NCBI RefSeq assembly: GCF_025264665.1
Contig: NZ_CP073697.1
Coordinates: forward strand, 1-64,000
Direction: 5' to 3'
Origin: Edaphobacter flagellatus
GTDB taxonomy: Bacteria; Acidobacteriota; Terriglobia; Terriglobales; Acidobacteriaceae
Length of the DNA: 64,000 nucleotides
Position 1 is the first letter of the stretch, and the number at the start of each line of letters is the position of its first letter. Positions 61,103 through 64,000 of the stretch are shown here, in pieces. The translations under genes were made by a program, and so were the position numbers. A model generated the notes under the pieces. The model saw only the letters and a list, made by a program, of their open reading frames with translations, ran no database searches and was not told where the DNA came from.

Positions 61103-64000
61103 TTGAGTTGGAGACAACGAGGGTCTGCTTGTAGATCTCAAACACCCTGGCACTTAGGTTGTGCTCTGTTGCTTGCGATCAGCCTTGTGCTGACCGTGTT
61201 GGGAAGCGCCAGCGTCCGTGCAACGGATCAGATCCAATCTGTCTGGCAAACAAAAGATGGCTTGCCGGAGACGAACATTCAGGCCCTTGCTCAGACTCCT
61301 GACCACTATTTGTGGGTGGGAACGACGGGGGGCCTTCTTCGCTTTGACGGCAATGAGTTCACATTGTTTAACCATGAAAATACACCTGAGTTGCCTATCG
61401 ACGACATAGCCAGTCTGCTGGTGACACGCACCGGCACGCTTTGGATCGGTACTGCAGGCGGCGGACTTGTACGCCATGACAAGAACGGTTTTCGCAAATT
61501 TGTCTCAGCAAAGCAAGGCGGTGGTTTTGTACGGGCGATGCTCGAAGACAAGGAGGGACGTCTCTGGATCGGAGCGCTCGATGGTCTCTTCCTAATTGAT
61601 GGAGTAAACATGGTGCGCGTGGACGACAGGAAGGTAGTCCACAGATTGCAGGTGTTCTCCATGACGATCGACCGCTCAGGCACGATCTGGATTGGAGGGC
61701 CTTCCCTCTACTCAGTTCGAGGAGGGAAGCTGACCGAGTATCCTTTTCACGATTCCAAAGCCCAGACAGCCATTGAAGCGATTTTGGCTACGGATGATGG
61801 GCAGTTATGGATTGGCACGTATTCCGGTCTGTTCCGCGCTCCAATCAAGGAACAAAGTCCCGGCACCTTTACGCGGGTCAGTGATGTGGAAGGCGCTATT
61901 CACAACCTCAAAGCAATGTCCCAAGACAGCGTGTGGATTGGTACGGTTAGCCGGGGCATCTACACCTACACGCATGGTGTATTGAAACATTTGACGACGC
62001 CATCACCGCTTCCCAGCAACGAGATCTTCGCTATCTTGCAGGACGTGGAGAACAATATCTGGATCGGAACTCTGGCTGGCCTCGTTCGATTGAGCCATAG
62101 CGGCCTGTCGGTCGTGCCGTTGTCGGACGCTTCGAACTCGGATGTCCAGGCCGTGTATGCGGATCCGCAGGGACCCGTCTGGGTGGCTTCGACACATCTC
62201 TTCCGATTGTCGGGAGGAGTCATGAAGCGCGTGGAAATTCCGGCTCTGGCGAAGGTTCATGTTCAAACAGTCCTGATGGACAGAGCGCAGACGCTGTGGT
62301 TTGGCACGCAGGGTAACGGCGTCTTTCATCAAAGCCAAGGGGCTGTGACACAGTATGCGCAGCGCGAAGGATTGGAGAATGGTTTCGTGCGCGCGCTGAT
62401 ACAGACGCGGGATGGCGATCTCTGGGTGGGAACACCAGGGGGGCTCTATCGCCAGAACGGTCACGAGCGGTTCCAACGCATCCGCGGGTGGCCAGAAAGC
62501 AGCATTCGAGTGCTGCTGGAAGATCATGCGGGGACGCTCTGGGCGGGCACCGAACAGGGTGTCTACGCCTGGCGACAAGGCGTGCTCCAGGACAGTCCTG
62601 TGACGCGAGCATTGCAACATATTCCGGTGTGGTCCATGTGTGAAAGCAGTGATGGGACCCTTTGGCTCGGGACTGTGGGCCATGGTCTCTATCGGTGGGA
62701 CGCAAATGACCAGCACATGACCATCTTAAGTACTGCTAACGGGCTACCATCGGACAAGATCTTTGGGGTTCTGGAAGATGCGAGTCATCGTATCTGGCTC
62801 AGTAGTCCGAACGGGATCTCTGTGATTGCCGCCAGTGATGTAAAAAATATGGATGCCGCGTCGCGCGGCCGCCTGCCGCTGACCTTTTACAGGGTGTCCG
62901 AGGGCACTCTGAGTACGCAGCTACTTGGAGGGATTCAACCCTCGGGCACCATAACCCGAAACGGCGACATCTGGTTCCCAAGTATTGTTGGGCCACTGAA
63001 GATTTCGCCTGCATTTACAAGCAAGAGCTCGACAGTTCCTATTGTGCTGAAGCAGATCATCGCCGATGGGCGTTCCCTGCCTGTCAAAGATCCGATGAAG
63101 CTGGCCGCTTCGGTTTCACAGCTTGAGATCCATTACGGTGCGATTAAACTTAAATCGCAAAGTGAATTGCGCTTCCGGTATTTTCTTGAAAATTTCGACA
63201 AGCGCTGGAATGATGCTGGATCGCGGCGTGAGGCGTATTACACGAACCTGCCTCCAGGACGCTATACCTTGCACGTCGTCGCTTCCGATCTTAGCGCGCC
63301 TGAGATCACTTCGGAGTTTACGCTCTCCATTGTGAAGCAGGCCCACTTCTACCAGAGCCTCTGGTTCTATACAGCCTGCGCTCTAGTCACAATCGGACTC
63401 ATCCTATTAAGCCACTGGTTGCATCGGCGGCGCATTGAACGTGAATTTCAGGCCGTGCTTCGTGAGCGAAGCCGAATTGCGTGGGAAATGCATGACACGT
63501 TCCTACAGGGATGTGCCAGTGTCTCAAGTTTGTTGGAAGGAATCTCTATGACAAATGCATTGTCCAGCGGCCCAGAGAGGACGCTCCTCGACTCCGCACG
63601 CTCGCTGGTCAGCGCGACGATCGACGACGCGCGCAAGGTCGTTTGGGACCTGCGGCAACATACGCTTGGGCACGGCGATATTACGCAACTTACTGGTGAT
63701 CTTGTAGCCCAGACACAGGAGCGGGATGGTATTCGAATCGAATATGTCATCAAAGGACAGAGGGTGTTGCTGCCGCAGGCGACTGCTTATCAAATCGTGA
63801 TGGTCGTGCGGGAGGCTCTCTTGAACGCTGTACGCCATGCGAATCCGTCAAAAGTCCGATTGTCAATTGCCTTCACAAAGAGTGATATAGAGATCGAGAT
63901 CGTGGATGATGGAAAAGGATTTGACATGAACGCGCCCCGGGAAGGCTCTCATTTCGGTATTTCTGTCATGCGCGAACGCATCCAGCATTTGGATGGGAAG
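61103..64000 (+). CDS. Beta-propeller sensor histidine kinase, NarX/LytS-like output (cut by window edge)
   Basis: Starts at TTG 61103 with GGAGAG eight bases upstream and stays open to the window end (about 966 residues). A signal sequence (CALLLAISLVLTVLGSASVRA) is followed by many Reg_prop propeller repeats of the form LWVGTTGGLLRFDG, LWIGTAGGGLVRHDK, IWIGTVSRGIYTY. Then a Y_Y_Y domain (RFRYFLENFDKRWNDAGSRREAYYTNLPPGRYTLHVVASD) and a membrane helix (LWFYTACALVTIGLILLSHWL). Next a HisKA_3 domain (RERSRIAWEMHDTFLQGCASVSSLLEG) and an HATPase (REALLNAVRHAN, DDGKGFDM). Such hybrids often sense polysaccharide-related signals; the GH16 gene upstream is divergent. Confidence 0.9.
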   Translation, partial: MSWRQRGSACRSQTPWHLGCALLLAISLVLTVLGSASVRATDQIQSVWQTKDGLPETNIQALAQTPDHYLWVGTTGGLLRFDGNEFTLFNHENTPELPIDDIASLLVTRTGTLWIGTAGGGLVRHDKNGFRKFVSAKQGGGFVRAMLEDKEGRLWIGALDGLFLIDGVNMVRVDDRKVVHRLQVFSMTIDRSGTIWIGGPSLYSVRGGKLTEYPFHDSKAQTAIEAILATDDGQLWIGTYSGLFRAPIKEQSPGTFTRVSDVEGAIHNLKAMSQDSVWIGTVSRGIYTYTHGVLKHLTTPSPLPSNEIFAILQDVENNIWIGTLAGLVRLSHSGLSVVPLSDASNSDVQAVYADPQGPVWVASTHLFRLSGGVMKRVEIPALAKVHVQTVLMDRAQTLWFGTQGNGVFHQSQGAVTQYAQREGLENGFVRALIQTRDGDLWVGTPGGLYRQNGHERFQRIRGWPESSIRVLLEDHAGTLWAGTEQGVYAWRQGVLQDSPVTRALQHIPVWSMCESSDGTLWLGTVGHGLYRWDANDQHMTILSTANGLPSDKIFGVLEDASHRIWLSSPNGISVIAASDVKNMDAASRGRLPLTFYRVSEGTLSTQLLGGIQPSGTITRNGDIWFPSIVGPLKISPAFTSKSSTVPIVLKQIIADGRSLPVKDPMKLAASVSQLEIHYGAIKLKSQSELRFRYFLENFDKRWNDAGSRREAYYTNLPPGRYTLHVVASDLSAPEITSEFTLSIVKQAHFYQSLWFYTACALVTIGLILLSHWLHRRRIEREFQAVLRERSRIAWEMHDTFLQGCASVSSLLEGISMTNALSSGPERTLLDSARSLVSATIDDARKVVWDLRQHTLGHGDITQLTGDLVAQTQERDGIRIEYVIKGQRVLLPQATAYQIVMVVREALLNAVRHANPSKVRLSIAFTKSDIEIEIVDDGKGFDMNAPREGSHFGISVMRERIQHLDGK

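Overview
The window looks like a chromosomal segment of an acidobacterium (class Terriglobia: Granulicella/Edaphobacter/Terriglobus type). This is an inference from gene content: TonB-dependent or exported proteins opened by a carboxypeptidase-regulatory-like domain, a beta-propeller sensor kinase, a DinB/DUF1572 protein, MacB-like permeases without an adjacent ATPase, high G+C and frequent TTG starts.

Layout. (1) 0-15.2 kb, core/accessory genes: a cut CarboxypepD-like gene, a TonB receptor, an ATPase gene broken by a stop codon, YceI, a type III polyketide synthase cluster (synthase, methyltransferase, FAD oxidoreductase, with a DUF2306 membrane protein), a PepSY-like protein with an OmpR/histidine-kinase pair, a second CarboxypepD-like protein, and a two-gene cytochrome c peroxidase/haem protein operon. 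A 16-bp dyad ATGAC-N6-(G/T)TCAT occurs in four intergenic regions here. (2) 15.4-23.9 kb: an NtrB/NtrC-type pair followed by a czcCBA-type RND metal efflux operon that carries a sigma-54 promoter and an upstream inverted repeat. A LysR regulator and a lipoprotein follow.

(3) 25.9-50.2 kb, an integrated conjugative element. One long leftward gene run encodes a Trb/VirB-type secretion system (VirB2, B3, B4, B9, B10, small lipoprotein, B5/TrbJ, B6/TrbL, B8/TrbF). Next come a pseudo-receiver protein and a DNA-modification block (PP-loop PAPS-reductase-like protein, TGT/DpdA-like protein, N4/N6 methyltransferase, C5-cytosine methyltransferase). Then follow three tandem SSB paralogues, small proteins, two winged-helix proteins, an iteron-like array plus a large inverted repeat (candidate oriT/oriV), VirD4 and VirB11. 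On the right, a third methyltransferase and a rightward large serine recombinase end inside the initiator tRNA-Met gene, whose 3' end is the insertion site. No canonical MOB relaxase is recognisable. A 43-bp repeat holding a 23-bp palindrome faces both the secretion operon and the recombinase operon. A structured leader is present in two diverged copies, exactly the same distance upstream of ssb and of the right-hand methyltransferase.

(4) 50.3-64 kb, chromosomal again: a BON/glycine-zipper protein, a PpiD/SurA-like isomerase, MalQ, a 61-residue protein, an NAD-binding 3-hydroxyacyl-CoA-dehydrogenase-like protein, two MacB-like permeases, DinB, tRNA-Gln(CTG), a GH16 glycosidase lipoprotein and the start of a propeller-type sensor kinase cut by the window edge.

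The most unusual content is inside the element: the modification block, the iteron/inverted-repeat region beside relaxation-like proteins, the shared operator and the duplicated leader. All functions are read from sequence motifs only; no database search was run.
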